64,000 nt of DNA from NCBI GenBank assembly GCA_964581115.1, contig CAZOMY010000010.1:1-64000 (forward strand), written 5' to 3'. The notes below the pieces were generated by a model. That model did no database searches. It was not told the origin of the DNA and saw nothing but the letters and a program-made list of their open reading frames with translations. The stretch's first letter is position 1; each line of letters starts with the position of its first letter. The translations under genes and the position numbers were made by a program. The DNA is from 2-02-FULL-55-14 sp964581115. GTDB lineage: Bacteria > Bacteroidota > Ignavibacteria > UBA10030. Below are positions 18,084 through 28,529 of this stretch, piece after piece.

Positions 18084-21000
18084 TCAACGGGTCAGCACCA
18101 ACTTCTGCGTTCGTTGGAAGGCCCCTGCCCGCATCCGACAGAGGTAGACACCCGACGGTCGACCGGAGGCATCCCACGCCACGAGGTGCGTGCCCGCAGG
18201 ACGAACGCCGTTGACGAGCGTGGCGACCGGCCGACCCAGCAGATCGAGGATATCGATCGAACACTCGCCGGTGAGCGGGAGGTCAAACCGGACCATGGTG
18301 GCGGCATTGAAGGGGTTTGGATATGGCGCCGAGAGACGGTACGCGCCCGGCACCGTCATTCCATCCCGTCCGACGCCGACCGGTGTCGAACCATGGACCT
18401 CGAATTCGAACAGCGAGTAGCCGAACGTGGTCCCGCGCTGCAAGCCCAACATCATGATCTTCCTCGCTGTCGCGTTGACGGCGACCCGGTCGAGACCGCC
18501 GTCGCCGTTCGTTTCGTGGTGGACCTCGACCCAGGCGCCGATGCCATCGCTGATGCTGATGATGTATTCCTTTCCGTACGCCCATTCCCAGTAGAGCGTC
18601 ACATCGTCAACATGGAATAACGCCCCCAGGTCGACAATGAATGCTTGCGGGTCGCTGAACGACGAAGACCAGCGCGTCCCCATGTTCCCATCGACGGCCT
18701 TCTCCGGCCCGTACGTACTCCCTTCCATCGAGGTGGCCGAGGCGGTCTTGTAAAGAGCCAGGTTCGGCTTGGCCGGCTCATGCACGCGCAGGGTCCGAGA
18801 ACCCGAGTTGTTCCCCTCCTGAGCTTCATCAACCAGGCCGTCAGGGTCGATCGTGGCCGTCAGTGTGTACTCGCCCGCATGGGCCGGAACCCAGGCCGCT
18901 CCGCCCGATGGACCGACGGTCGCCTCAATGAAGCCCATGCCACCCGGGGGGATCGAGCGGACCGGTGTCACGCTCCAGCCGACGATCGCGCCGCCGACAG
19001 AGAACTCCACCTTCAACGGCAATCCCGCAAGCGTGGGCGCGGCGCCGATGTTACGGACCGTTGCGATACAGATCACGCTTTGGCCCGGTTGCGGGTAGGC
19101 CGGGACCGTTCGGATGTGTCCAAGGACAAGGTCGGGCTTTGCGGTGACGTTCAGGACCTCCAGGTCACCACGAAGCGGCAGTTCGTTCGACGCGGGACCG
19201 ACCAGGATACGATAACGTCCGGGTTCGACGGTGAACGCATTCAGGAATTCATCGAAGTAGTACAACTCCTCGCTTCCGACCGTGAACGACGCCTCGGCGG
19301 ACTGTCCGGCCGGTACCACAACGCGGGCAAAACCCTTCAGTTGTTTGACGCTGATCGAATGTGTCGTCGCCGAATCGCTGATGTAGAGCTGGGCGACCGC
19401 TTCGCCGTCGCGGGACGACGTGTTCGTGATGGTGCACCTGACGGTCGCCGAGCCGCCCGGCACGATGGTGGACGGCGTGATCGTCAGATCGCTGTACGAG
19501 AACGACGAATAGCTCAGCCCGTGCCCGAAGGCAAATCGAGGCACCTGGCCGGTCTTGTCGAACCAGCGATAGCCCCCGCCGTGATCGTCGGTGAAATCGT
19601 CGTTCCACGCGGGCATCTGCCCGTCGTTGAGCGCGATGGTGACCGGAAGGCGGCCGGAGGGATTCGTGATGCCGAACAGGATCTCCGCCAGCGCCGTCCC
19701 GCTCTCCTGACCGGGATAGAACGCGTACAACAGGCTTCGGATGTTTGCGATCGAGCGACTCAAACCGCACACCCCGCCGCTGTACATCACAACGACGATG
19801 TTCGGGTTCTCGGCCGCCAGCGCGTTGATCAGGTCCTGCTGCTTGCCCGGAAGCTCCATCGACCCGCCCACCCGGTCGAAACCTTCCCCCTCCTGCGATG
19901 GATCCAGGCCGCCGACGAAAACGACGACATCGGCCTGCTTTGCGAGAAGCCGCGCCGCCGGAAAGCCGGACGTGTCGGTCGAGTGAATCTCACACCCTTT
20001 GAGATAGTCGACCTTTGCCTCGCCCAGGTAGGCCTGCAATCCCGCCAACGGCGAGACTGACGCGGCAGGATCGACCCAGGAGCTTCCACTTCCGTCGGTG
20101 CGGCAGACGGCTGCGTTGGGACCGATGAGTGCGACCTTTGCGACCGCAGCAGCGCTCAATGGGAGGAGCGGTCCTTCGTTCTTCAGCAATACGATCGATT
20201 TACGAGCGGCCTCTTCACACAATCGTCGATGCTCTTGGCTGTTGACGTCGGACGGGTCGCCGGCAGGCAGGTAACCCCACACACCCGAGAGCAGCTTCGT
20301 CCGAAGAAGATTGCGCACGGCCTTGTCGATCGTTGCAATTGAAATGGCACCGCTTCCTACGAGCGTCGCCAGTTGCTGGCCGTAGAGATTCGACCCCATC
20401 TCGAGGTCACAACCGGCCTCAATGGCCTTCTCGGCGCTCCAGATCGAACCCCAATCGGAAACGACAAAATGCGGAAAGCCCCAGTGTTCCTTCAGGATCG
20501 TGGTCAGAAGCGTGGAGTTCTCGGCGCACTTTTCTCCGTTGATCAGATTGTAGGCGTTCATCACCGCGAAGGCCCCGCCGGCTTGGACGGCCATTCGGAA
20601 CGGAAGGCCGTTATGCTCCTCCAGCGTTCGGCGTGAAGCGATGATGTTGTTCGTCAGCCGGCCATTCTCGCGGTGGTTGGCGGAGAAATGCTTGATCGTG
20701 GCCAGCACGGGCTGCGACTGGATGCCCTGCACAACCGCCGTGGTGATGCGGGCGCAGAGATATGGATCCTCCCCTCCTGTTTCGGGGCTACGTCCATTGC
20801 GCGGATCGCGGTCGAGGTCGAGCGCCGGTCCGAGCGCCATGCTTCTCCCTTTTCCGCGGAATTCCTTCCCCATCGCCATACCGACACGATACGCCAGCTC
20901 TGGGTCCCACGTGGCGGCCATTCCGATGCCGACAGGGAATGACGTCGCCAACCCGTTGCGGACGCCGTGCGGTCCGTCGTCCATCAGAAACCCGGGGATC

Positions 21001-21179
21001 CCCAATCGCTGATTGTCGGCCGTGTTCATGTTCCCTTCGCCGTGCAGCTGAAGGATCTTTTCCTCCAGCGACATCTGGCCCAAGACGGCGTCGATGCGTT
21101 CGTCCAGCGTCTGGGCGATGGCAATGGGAGAGGCGAGCGCCATACCGAGCGCCGCGATGCGAACGATGAAGCGAGCCAT
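18084..21179 (-). CDS. Surface GH3 beta-glucosidase with CARDB, F5/8-type and T9SS domains
   Basis: The 1031-residue protein has a signal peptide (about 1-22), a GH3 barrel with nucleophile Asp about 242 in VVSDWGS, and KHFSANHRENGR and GRSPETGGEDPY motifs. The GH3 C domain and fibronectin III-like domain follow. A CARDB-type adhesion domain (about 665-765), a discoidin/F5-8 type C domain (about 775-920, LYKTASATSMEGSTYGPEK) and a T9SS domain (APYPNPFNAATMVRFDL to RTQKLVLTR) complete it. The accessory domains suggest an enzyme held on the cell surface and bound to polysaccharide. It is in the same orientation as the next GH3 gene, 48 bases apart. Confidence 0.92.
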   Translation of the reverse strand: MARFIVRIAALGMALASPIAIAQTLDERIDAVLGQMSLEEKILQLHGEGNMNTADNQRLGIPGFLMDDGPHGVRNGLATSFPVGIGMAATWDPELAYRVGMAMGKEFRGKGRSMALGPALDLDRDPRNGRSPETGGEDPYLCARITTAVVQGIQSQPVLATIKHFSANHRENGRLTNNIIASRRTLEEHNGLPFRMAVQAGGAFAVMNAYNLINGEKCAENSTLLTTILKEHWGFPHFVVSDWGSIWSAEKAIEAGCDLEMGSNLYGQQLATLVGSGAISIATIDKAVRNLLRTKLLSGVWGYLPAGDPSDVNSQEHRRLCEEAARKSIVLLKNEGPLLPLSAAAVAKVALIGPNAAVCRTDGSGSSWVDPAASVSPLAGLQAYLGEAKVDYLKGCEIHSTDTSGFPAARLLAKQADVVVFVGGLDPSQEGEGFDRVGGSMELPGKQQDLINALAAENPNIVVVMYSGGVCGLSRSIANIRSLLYAFYPGQESGTALAEILFGITNPSGRLPVTIALNDGQMPAWNDDFTDDHGGGYRWFDKTGQVPRFAFGHGLSYSSFSYSDLTITPSTIVPGGSATVRCTITNTSSRDGEAVAQLYISDSATTHSISVKQLKGFARVVVPAGQSAEASFTVGSEELYYFDEFLNAFTVEPGRYRILVGPASNELPLRGDLEVLNVTAKPDLVLGHIRTVPAYPQPGQSVICIATVRNIGAAPTLAGLPLKVEFSVGGAIVGWSVTPVRSIPPGGMGFIEATVGPSGGAAWVPAHAGEYTLTATIDPDGLVDEAQEGNNSGSRTLRVHEPAKPNLALYKTASATSMEGSTYGPEKAVDGNMGTRWSSSFSDPQAFIVDLGALFHVDDVTLYWEWAYGKEYIISISDGIGAWVEVHHETNGDGGLDRVAVNATARKIMMLGLQRGTTFGYSLFEFEVHGSTPVGVGRDGMTVPGAYRLSAPYPNPFNAATMVRFDLPLTGECSIDILDLLGRPVATLVNGVRPAGTHLVAWDASGRPSGVYLCRMRAGAFQRTQKLVLTR

Positions 21180-21230
21180 GTTCGGTGTTCGTCCGATACT
21201 GAGGCCGGCCGCGTCGTCAGAACGGGCCGG

Positions 21231-22070
21231 TCACTTGCGCCGGAAGACGCGCACGTAGTCGATGGTCATGCGCTGCGGGAAGACCGTGAACTCGTCGGTA
21301 TTACCCGGCCAGTTGCCGCCGACGGCGACATTCAGGATCATGAAGAATCGCTTGTCGAACGGAGGTCCGATCGACGCCTGATAGTACTTCACGTCATTTA
21401 CATACCAACGGATCTGCGTGGAATCCCACTCGAGCGCGAAGACATTGAAGCCGCCCGCAAACGTACCGGCTGGAAGCGTGTAACTGCCACCCGACTGCTG
21501 ACGGGTCGCCGGCGACGTTCCGAAATGGATCGTCCCGTAGGTCTTCCACGGCTCGTGCCCGAGCAGTTCCATGATGTCGATCTCGCCGCTAGAGGGCCAT
21601 CCGCCGTATTCGGAATCGGTCGGCATCATCCAGATCGCGGGCCACAGTCCTTTGCCGTAAGGGAGCTGGGCTTTGATCTCAAATCGTCCGTAGCGCCAAT
21701 CCCCCTTGAGTCGTGTGATCATTCGGGCCGACGTGTATTGTCGCGTGAGGTACGGTTCCTTGCGGGCCTGAATGACCAACGATCCGTCCTCGATGAACGA
21801 ATTCTCGGGCCTTGCCGTGTAGTACTGGAGCTCGTTGTTGCCTCCACCGTAATCGTTGACCTCGTGGGTCCACTTCGTGGAGTCGATCCTCGGACCCGAG
21901 AATTCGTCGTTCCACACCAGCATCCATCCGGCGGGCGTAGGTATCGTATCGTTCGGAGCACCGGGCTCGCCGCTTGTCGGCGAGGACTTTTCCTGACAGC
22001 TCAGAATGGCGATGGCAGCCCCCGCAAGGGCGCCGGTCAGCGAAACGCTTCGTCTCATGATCGCATTCAT
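21231..22070 (-). CDS. GH16 endo-beta-1,3(4)-glucanase lipoprotein
   Basis: The 279-residue protein has a lipoprotein signal (lipobox ILSC, Cys about 25) and a low-complexity linker. A full, non-permuted GH16 domain follows: WNDEFSGPRIDSTKW, NNELQYYTARPEN, ARMITRLKGDWRYGRFEIKA, the catalytic SGEIDIMELLG, and FALEWDSTQIRWYVND. NELQYYT and the GEIDIME form fit laminarinase-type GH16 enzymes, which cut beta-1,3- and mixed-linkage glucan. It is probably anchored in the outer membrane. Its family form differs from the permuted enzyme at 12512-14320. Confidence 0.93.
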   Translation of the reverse strand: MNAIMRRSVSLTGALAGAAIAILSCQEKSSPTSGEPGAPNDTIPTPAGWMLVWNDEFSGPRIDSTKWTHEVNDYGGGNNELQYYTARPENSFIEDGSLVIQARKEPYLTRQYTSARMITRLKGDWRYGRFEIKAQLPYGKGLWPAIWMMPTDSEYGGWPSSGEIDIMELLGHEPWKTYGTIHFGTSPATRQQSGGSYTLPAGTFAGGFNVFALEWDSTQIRWYVNDVKYYQASIGPPFDKRFFMILNVAVGGNWPGNTDEFTVFPQRMTIDYVRVFRRK

Positions 22071-22130
22071 CGATGTGCTATGTGTGCCGTGCGTGCCTCA
22101 GGTGTCTTCTATGGCGCGTATGCTCGAACG

Positions 22131-23966
22131 CTACAGCGGCCACTGGACCGATGGCGGCAACTGGCGGACCCAATCCCACAACGGCAGGAGCATCGGGGCG
22201 CCGTTCATCCATCCGCCGAACCCGAGGTAGCGGCGCGTGAACATCGGCACCGAGGTAAGTGCGGTGCGCTTCACCGCGTCGGCCTCGACGCGCACCCGGC
22301 GTCGCTGCGCGAGGTCGGCGATATAAGCATTGACTCGCTCGTGACCGATGCGGTCCTTGACGCCGGACCCAAGCACTCGCGTCAAGTGCTCCCCGCGAAG
22401 GCCGTGCTCCGTTGCCCGAATGCCCAAAACACGTGCGACCACATACCCTCCATCCACGGCCAACGGTCCGATCACAGCACCCGAGTCGGCCAACAGGGCA
22501 TGAAATCCGACCATCGGGTCATCGACCGGGTCATACCAATCCGACGAGCCATCCGACTGGATCCGCGACGAACGTGTGGGACGCGAGTCGGCGAGTTCGT
22601 CGATCGACGCACCTTGCTGCACAGCCGCTGCGAGTCGCTTCGCCTCGACGGGGTCTTTCGTCCAGACCTCCTGTGTTCGGACTGAAGCCTTGCCTCGGAG
22701 CTGGCCGCGGCGCGCCACCAACTCATCGACGAGATCATTTCTCGTGACCGCGACCGTCTCGCGGATGGACCGGATCATCTCGCCCGCCGCCCAATACTCA
22801 TTCCAAGCGCGGAGGTCGGATCGAACCGAGGGATCCGAGATCATGCCGCGCGCGCGCGCTTCCCGCGCAAGGTACTCTCCGGCCGCGACGCGTTGAATCT
22901 GCTCATTCAAGCGATTCCAGAACCGTAGGCCCTCGGGCTGGTCGCTGATGAACGGCTCGTAACGGAACATCTCCACGACCTGGCCGACCGTCAGATCATC
23001 CCCCTCCATCACGACCAGACTTTTCGAGCCGGCATCACCCAAGCGAGCATGCAGGACATCAACCATGTCGGAGGTCAACTCAAACCCGGACGGTCGGCGA
23101 TAGCGGGCCGTATCTTCGAGCCAGAGACGGGAGATCTCGCCGGCCAGCCGAAAGAACGACGCCGAATCCGATCGCGCCCGTTTTCGGGCGAGCGACTGAC
23201 GATAGTATCGCTCGGCCTCGCGACCATCCAGACGCGACTGAAGCAGACGCCCCGCCGCTCGTCGCTGCTCTTCGTCCGATTGCTTGGCCGCCAACGGATT
23301 CGGCACCCGTTCCAGCAACTCGAGTACCACCCAACGATTGTCCGTCATGCGATGGGGCCGAGAGATTCCCGAGACGCCGATCTCGTACACGAGTCGTTCC
23401 AGCAGCGTGTCCGTCATGCCGAAGGAAGCGGCCACAGTATCGCGGTCGAGGATCCGAAGTCCGCCGGTCGACATGTCGACTGACGCTGATCGACGCAACC
23501 GGGCAGCAAGCGAATCCGCTTCGCCGCGGCTCTGGAGAACATACAATACGACTGTTCGATTCTCCCGGTAGCGCCGGAGTGCCTCTCCCGCTTCAGCTTG
23601 GGTCGGACGTGAGCGTCCCGCGACCTCGCGACGGAACAAGGCGTCACGCTGGAGCACGTTCTCCAACCCCCATCGTAGCAGATCATACCGGCGATCCCCG
23701 GTCAGGCCTCGAACCGTCGCTTCAGTCGCCAGCAGTCGCTCGGCAATGAGCGCCGAGACCGCCTGCGACCGTACAGAATCGAGGGTCGACGGTCGTATCG
23801 GGCCGGGCCACGGCATCAGTTCAACGCGTGCGCGCATATCCCGAGCCAAGATCGGCTGGTCATCCACCCAAGCCAGCGTATCCAGCGCCAAGGTCGGGAT
23901 CATCTGGCCAGTGGCCGATCCGATAAGGAGGCCGGCGACCAACGCCGATGAGCACACGCGCTTCAT
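22131..23966 (-). CDS. Parvulin-like (SurA/PpiD-type) periplasmic foldase, divergent
   Basis: The 611-residue protein has a signal peptide (about 1-20). The N-terminal part resembles SurA/PpiD chaperones (WVDDQPILARDMRARVEL, then ALIAERLLATEA). Two weak parvulin-like stretches are visible, the second near 440-520 (TKDPVEAKRLAAAVQQGAS to GAVIGPLAVDGGYVVARVLG). Classical parvulin active-site residues are not obvious, so it may act as a chaperone rather than an isomerase. The C-terminal 50 residues match nothing I know. It is inside the glycanase locus, between GH9 and GH16 genes, which suggests a role in secreting these large proteins. Confidence 0.7.
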   Translation of the reverse strand: MKRVCSSALVAGLLIGSATGQMIPTLALDTLAWVDDQPILARDMRARVELMPWPGPIRPSTLDSVRSQAVSALIAERLLATEATVRGLTGDRRYDLLRWGLENVLQRDALFRREVAGRSRPTQAEAGEALRRYRENRTVVLYVLQSRGEADSLAARLRRSASVDMSTGGLRILDRDTVAASFGMTDTLLERLVYEIGVSGISRPHRMTDNRWVVLELLERVPNPLAAKQSDEEQRRAAGRLLQSRLDGREAERYYRQSLARKRARSDSASFFRLAGEISRLWLEDTARYRRPSGFELTSDMVDVLHARLGDAGSKSLVVMEGDDLTVGQVVEMFRYEPFISDQPEGLRFWNRLNEQIQRVAAGEYLAREARARGMISDPSVRSDLRAWNEYWAAGEMIRSIRETVAVTRNDLVDELVARRGQLRGKASVRTQEVWTKDPVEAKRLAAAVQQGASIDELADSRPTRSSRIQSDGSSDWYDPVDDPMVGFHALLADSGAVIGPLAVDGGYVVARVLGIRATEHGLRGEHLTRVLGSGVKDRIGHERVNAYIADLAQRRRVRVEADAVKRTALTSVPMFTRRYLGFGGWMNGAPMLLPLWDWVRQLPPSVQWPL

Positions 23967-24069
23967 TGGTTCGATCCAGTGGCGAGATATGGGATGCGGC
24001 TCATGCTCAGATGGTAGCCGCCAAACGCCTCATCCGCAATGACCGCGCCTGTCTTCCTCACATCCATCG

Positions 24070-26067
24070 TCATCGGATCAACACCGCCTTCTGTGTCGAG
24101 GTCTGATCGCCCGTCGTTAGCCGCATAACGTACACGCCGCTGGAACAGCCCCCCGCGTCCCATGAAGTATGGTGAATGCCGGCCGGCAGATCGGCATCGA
24201 CCAGACGCCCCACTCTTCTCCCAAGCAGGTCCAGAACTTCGATCGAGACATGGGCCGCGTTCGACATCCGGAAGCGGACGTTCGCACACGGATTGAACGG
24301 ATTCGGAAAGACCGGGTCCAACCGACATTCCCCGGGCACGTCGGACGGGCGACCGATCACCCCCGTGGAACTCGTTTCACCCGCAAGCACCCCAGCGACG
24401 AAGACGAGCGGCGCGTTCCAATTGATCGCGATCTCGTTCGACGCGTAGCTGTCCTGGTCATCGACGTACCACATGGCTGGCGGATCGGCGTCCGAGAAAC
24501 GGGACGCGAGTTCGAGGTCGCCTCCGAATTGGTTGGGGCCGCCGACTAGTAGCCCTGGAACCGGCTCGGCCACGCCGTCGGATATCGACGGTCGATGATG
24601 CGGCGCCATCGGACGATGCGTCCCGATGCCGGTCACAAAGGTCATGGCGTGTGGATTGACTCCAAGCACGTAATGCAACTGGTCTTCGGCTGCATCCCGG
24701 TAGGCGCTGGCTCCGACCTCGCGAGCTGCCACGAGCAGAAGCAAAGCATGATTCAAGGCGTCCGAATTGCTCCCCCACACGAACTCGCCCGGAACGAGCG
24801 TCAGATGAAGTCCGCTTGCCGATCGCCTCGCAACCAAAGCATCGGCCACGGACGTGAGTGACGACCTTAATTCGCCGACAATGCCGTCGTCGCGGGGTCG
24901 GTCCGTGGTCAGATAGGCAATGTGAGCCAGGTCGGTGACGAACGGCCATGAGAGCTTCGTGCTGAACAAACCCCGCGCCGACGCGTTAAGAACGTAGAAC
25001 AGCTCGTAGTCAGACCCGCCCGTCGCGGCGAATAGCTCGGCCGCGGCCCAAAGTCGCTCGTCGCGGTCGTCGGTATCTCCGTAGACCCCGGTGGATGTCC
25101 CCGACGGATTGGTAAAACCACCAAGGGGCACGATCGAGGGGTGGGAAGCGAGAAATGCCCACGCGCTTTCGGCAGCTGCACGGCATGTCGCGGCGAAGGT
25201 CGCGTCGTACGACTGGTACGTCGCCGAGGCTCTCGCCATCACGGCCGCGAAGTCGCCCGTCGCCGTCGACGATATCTGGTAAATGTAACGCGCTCCGGCG
25301 TCGTTCTGCGGCATAACGAATGATTCGAACGCCGGTTTGGTCAGCTTCGTGAACACTCCACCGTTGCCGGCCTGCATCTTGAGCATCCATTGCAGTTCGA
25401 ACCGCACTTCGTCGAGCAGGTCGGGAATGCCGTTGCCGCTCTCCGGAATGCCGAGGTTGTCCGCGGAGAAGCGCTCCGGGTAGAGGTCGTACGCCAACAA
25501 CAACGTGCCCACCGTGATCCCGGCATTGACGACGTACTTGCCGTAGTCCCCGGCGTCATGCCATCCGCCCACGGCGTTGACGGTGCCCGACGATTCTGCC
25601 GTCGCATGGAACGTCGCGTCGCCGGTGTGGCAATAGCCGTGAAGATACCAGCCGGCATGCGCGAACGGCAGTGAGACGCCGCAGCGCTGGTAATAGAAGC
25701 CTTTTAGAGCTGCCCGGATCACACGATCAAAGACCGTGTCGGCCACGATGAAATCGGGCGAGACGTCGTTCAGGCTTGTGCGCACGCGATATCGGCCCGG
25801 CGTCGAAACGGAGGAAAGATCGCCGCGCCGGATGTTCCAACCCGTCGCCGGGTCCGCCGATCTCCAGAGATTGAATGCGCCTCGCAGAACGACATTCCCG
25901 CTCACGACCTCCTCGACGAGGAAGCTGTCCGCAGCCGAATGAACGAAGACGAACTTGGACGCGGACGGTCGATAGCCCGCCTGATCGATGAGCACTTGGC
26001 CGGCCGCCGGTACGGCGATCGCGGCCAAGAGCGGCACGAGAAGTTCGTATCCCTTCAGCGTCCTCAT
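24070..26067 (-). CDS. Secreted GH9 cellulase with CelD_N and T9SS domains
   Basis: The 665-residue protein has a signal peptide (about 1-23). An N-terminal Ig-like CelD_N domain follows (about 25-108, IDQAGYRPSASKFVFV). The GH9 (alpha/alpha)6 domain (about 115-560) has the catalytic Asp pair in GGWHDAGDYGKYV (Asp 171, Asp 174), HYVLGVNPHAMTFVTG, and proton donor Glu about 544 in SYASNEIAINWNAP. A T9SS domain begins VFPNPFNPCANVRFRM and ends STQKAVLIR. The enzyme cleaves cellulose or beta-1,4-glucan outside the cell. It probably starts its own transcription unit, because a terminator lies just upstream, after the ROK gene. Confidence 0.94.
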   Translation of the reverse strand: MRTLKGYELLVPLLAAIAVPAAGQVLIDQAGYRPSASKFVFVHSAADSFLVEEVVSGNVVLRGAFNLWRSADPATGWNIRRGDLSSVSTPGRYRVRTSLNDVSPDFIVADTVFDRVIRAALKGFYYQRCGVSLPFAHAGWYLHGYCHTGDATFHATAESSGTVNAVGGWHDAGDYGKYVVNAGITVGTLLLAYDLYPERFSADNLGIPESGNGIPDLLDEVRFELQWMLKMQAGNGGVFTKLTKPAFESFVMPQNDAGARYIYQISSTATGDFAAVMARASATYQSYDATFAATCRAAAESAWAFLASHPSIVPLGGFTNPSGTSTGVYGDTDDRDERLWAAAELFAATGGSDYELFYVLNASARGLFSTKLSWPFVTDLAHIAYLTTDRPRDDGIVGELRSSLTSVADALVARRSASGLHLTLVPGEFVWGSNSDALNHALLLLVAAREVGASAYRDAAEDQLHYVLGVNPHAMTFVTGIGTHRPMAPHHRPSISDGVAEPVPGLLVGGPNQFGGDLELASRFSDADPPAMWYVDDQDSYASNEIAINWNAPLVFVAGVLAGETSSTGVIGRPSDVPGECRLDPVFPNPFNPCANVRFRMSNAAHVSIEVLDLLGRRVGRLVDADLPAGIHHTSWDAGGCSSGVYVMRLTTGDQTSTQKAVLIR

Positions 26068-26085
26068 ACGAGCTCGGGCGATGTT

Positions 26086-26119
26086 CCTTGAACAACAACG
26101 GCGGCCCCATCAGCCGCCG
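26086..26119 (-). terminator. Terminator after the ROK kinase gene
   Basis: Read on the - strand, a 7-bp stem CGGCGGC / GCCGCCG (26113-26119 with 26099-26105) with a 7-nt loop is followed by TTGTTGTTC. It separates the symporter-kinase pair from the GH9 gene. The GH9 promoter must lie in the same gap. Confidence 0.6.
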
Positions 26120-26144
26120 CCGGTCATTGGCCTCACCTTGCTCC

Positions 26145-27122
26145 TCACAGTGTGTGTGGGCTGGCCTGGAGCTCATTCCAGATCAGCGCACCCGCTCCCA
26201 GGACGGCCGTGTTCCCATCGGGAAGTCCGGACGGAAGAACAGCCACTTTGTCCTTGAAGATGTTCAAGACGTTCGCCTCCAGATACCGTTTGACCGGCTT
26301 CAGCAGGAGATCTCCGGCGGCGGCCACGCCTCCGACGAGGATGATCGCCTGAGGGCTGAGATACGCCACGGCGTCGGCCAGGCTGGTTCCAAGCCATCGA
26401 GCCGTCCGGTCGAACGTTTCGAGCGCCAGCCGATCACCCCGCCCGGCCGCTTCGGCCACCTGCTTCGCCGTCAGGTCGTTGAACGGGATCTGGCGCAATT
26501 CGCTTGCGTCCATCGTCGTCGCGATCAGTTCATATACGGTCCTCCGAACGCCATTCGCCGAGGCGTACGCCTCGAGACAACCGCGCCGGCCGCATCCGCA
26601 CTCGCGTCCGTTGCGTTCGACGATCGTGTGGCCGAGCTCACCGGCGAATCCATCCGCCCCGTAGATGAGCTGCCCGTTGGCGACGATGCCGCTCCCCAGG
26701 CCGGTCCCGAGGGTGACGACGATGAAGTCCTTCATCGACCGAGCCGCACCGAACAGCATCTCGCCCAAGGCGGCGGCATTCGCATCGTTCGTGACGGCTA
26801 CCGGTACCTTGAAATGCCGGGAGAGCTCGCCGACGACGTCGACGTGGTCCCAACTGAGATTGGGCGGCTGCTCGATGGTCCCGCGATAGTAGTTCGCATT
26901 CGGCGCGCCAACGCCGATGCCCATGAGCTCCCACGAGCCCGACAGGGAGCGCCCAAGGTCGGCGGCGGCCTTCTGAACCCGGTTGAACAGAAGCGACGCA
27001 GGCTGGTGGGCATTTGTGGGGATCGACGTCTCGCCCATGAGCCGGCCGGCCGGATCCACAAGGCCAAGGACGGTGTTCGTTCCGCCGATGTCGATGCCGA
27101 GGCACAACCCCTTGGAATTCAT
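26145..27122 (-). CDS. ROK-family sugar kinase (probable glucokinase)
   Basis: The 325-residue protein has ATP-binding LGIDIGGTNTVLGLVD, catalytic NDANAAALGE, TLGTGLGSGIV, and ROK zinc motif GHTIVERNGRECGCGRRGCLE. The adjacent Glu/His residues fit glucokinase-type ROK members. It would phosphorylate glucose released by the beta-glucosidases and taken up by the symporter, whose gene ends 23 bases upstream. The ATG at 27122 is chosen because the ROK fold starts at once, and the frame running upstream overlaps the transporter gene and is not coding. Confidence 0.93.
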   Translation of the reverse strand: MNSKGLCLGIDIGGTNTVLGLVDPAGRLMGETSIPTNAHQPASLLFNRVQKAAADLGRSLSGSWELMGIGVGAPNANYYRGTIEQPPNLSWDHVDVVGELSRHFKVPVAVTNDANAAALGEMLFGAARSMKDFIVVTLGTGLGSGIVANGQLIYGADGFAGELGHTIVERNGRECGCGRRGCLEAYASANGVRRTVYELIATTMDASELRQIPFNDLTAKQVAEAAGRGDRLALETFDRTARWLGTSLADAVAYLSPQAIILVGGVAAAGDLLLKPVKRYLEANVLNIFKDKVAVLPSGLPDGNTAVLGAGALIWNELQASPHTL

Positions 27123-27145
27123 CGACGACTGTCCGCGCTGATCGG

Positions 27146-28456
27146 TCAGGCGTGCGCGAGCGCCGGACGATGTCCGCGGGCTCCGTAGTATGCGATGTAA
27201 GCGTAGCACAGGACAGGAATGATGAACGCCGACTGAATGCCGATCGAGTCGGCCAGTACGCCCTGCAAAACAGGCACGATGGCGCCGCCGACGATCGCCA
27301 TACACAGGATCCCCGAGCCCTGGCCGGTGTGACGTCCCAGTCCATGGATCGCAAGCGTGAAGATGGTCGGGAACATGATGGAGTTGAACAAGCCGACCGC
27401 GAGGATCGCCCACATCGAGACGTGACCCGTCGAGAGGATCGCGGTGATGACCAGCATCATCACCGCGACGGCATGGATGGTCAGAACCCTTCCCGGAGCG
27501 ACGGAGCGCATGACCGCCGATCCGATGAAGCGACCGACCATGGCTCCGCCCCAGTAGAATGAGACGTAGCGACCCGCCTCTGCTACCGACATGTCGCCGA
27601 TCGACGGCTGGCTGATATAGTTTACCAGGAAGCTTCCGATGGCGACCTCCCCGCCGACGTAGACGAAGATGGCGATGGCGCCCAGGACGAGGTGACGGTA
27701 CCGCCAGGCGCTCGGATGCAGATGGTCCTGATTGTGCCCGCTCTCCGACGCCGCCTCGGACGCTTCGACCCGCGGAAGCTTGAACAGGCCGAAGACGAAC
27801 GCGACGATCAGCAATGCCGACGCCAGGCCGATGTATGGATTCTGGACCGACGCCGCCTCGGCCGCCCGGTACGCCTCGACCTCCACCGCACTCATAACGT
27901 TCAATTCCGCCGGCGTCTTGACGGCGTTCGAGAGGATGATCCACGAACCGAACAAGGGCGCCACGGTGGTGCCGAGCGAATTGAACGCCTGCGTGAGCGT
28001 CAGACGGCTGCTGGCGGTCTCGGGCCGGCCCAAGATGGCCACGTAGGGATTCGCCGCCACCTGTAACAGCGTGATACCCGACGCGAGAATGAACAACGCG
28101 ATGAGAAAGATCTCATACGATCTCTCCCCCGCCGCCGGGTAGAACAGGATGCAGCCGACGGCCGCCGTCACGAGGCCGACGATGATGCCGGCCTTGTAGC
28201 CGAACTTTTCGACGAACCAACCCGACGGCAACGAAACGACAAAATACGCCGTGAAGAAGCTGAATTGAATGAGCATCGCTTGGGCGTAGTTCAGGTCGAA
28301 CACCGCCTTGAGGTGCGGAATGATGATGTCATTGAGACAGGTCAGAAAGCCCCACATGAAGAAGAGCGACGTGAGCACGGTCAACGCCGGCGTATAGTTT
28401 GCCGACGGCGGTACGTCGACCATCTTCGTGGGTGTCGTGCCGGGGGTCGAGGCCAT
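27146..28456 (-). CDS. Sugar/H+ symporter, FHS family (glucose/galactose or fucose permease type)
   Basis: The 436-residue protein has twelve predicted membrane helices. The family marks of FucP/GluP-type major facilitator proteins are present: [19 protein letters not shown] in helix 1, [18 protein letters not shown], and [20 protein letters not shown] followed by [20 protein letters not shown]. It takes up a monosaccharide with protons, most likely glucose here, given the beta-glucan enzymes and the kinase gene downstream. It probably forms a transcription unit with the kinase, ended by the hairpin at 26086-26119. Confidence 0.92.
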   Translation of the reverse strand: MASTPGTTPTKMVDVPPSANYTPALTVLTSLFFMWGFLTCLNDIIIPHLKAVFDLNYAQAMLIQFSFFTAYFVVSLPSGWFVEKFGYKAGIIVGLVTAAVGCILFYPAAGERSYEIFLIALFILASGITLLQVAANPYVAILGRPETASSRLTLTQAFNSLGTTVAPLFGSWIILSNAVKTPAELNVMSAVEVEAYRAAEAASVQNPYIGLASALLIVAFVFGLFKLPRVEASEAASESGHNQDHLHPSAWRYRHLVLGAIAIFVYVGGEVAIGSFLVNYISQPSIGDMSVAEAGRYVSFYWGGAMVGRFIGSAVMRSVAPGRVLTIHAVAVMMLVITAILSTGHVSMWAILAVGLFNSIMFPTIFTLAIHGLGRHTGQGSGILCMAIVGGAIVPVLQGVLADSIGIQSAFIIPVLCYAYIAYYGARGHRPALAHA

Positions 28457-28529
28457 ACAGGTCTGGTGTGGATCGGAATGGGTTCAGGTCTTCCGGGCAA
28501 GCCCGGCGTTCATGAGATCTGCCAGCAAC

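Noticed and set aside
15915..18620. A 901-codon open frame on the + strand
   Set aside because: It lies antisense to two GH3 genes with clear catalytic motifs. Its own translation is Arg/Asp/His-rich with no domain. Such long shadows are expected in GC-rich coding DNA.
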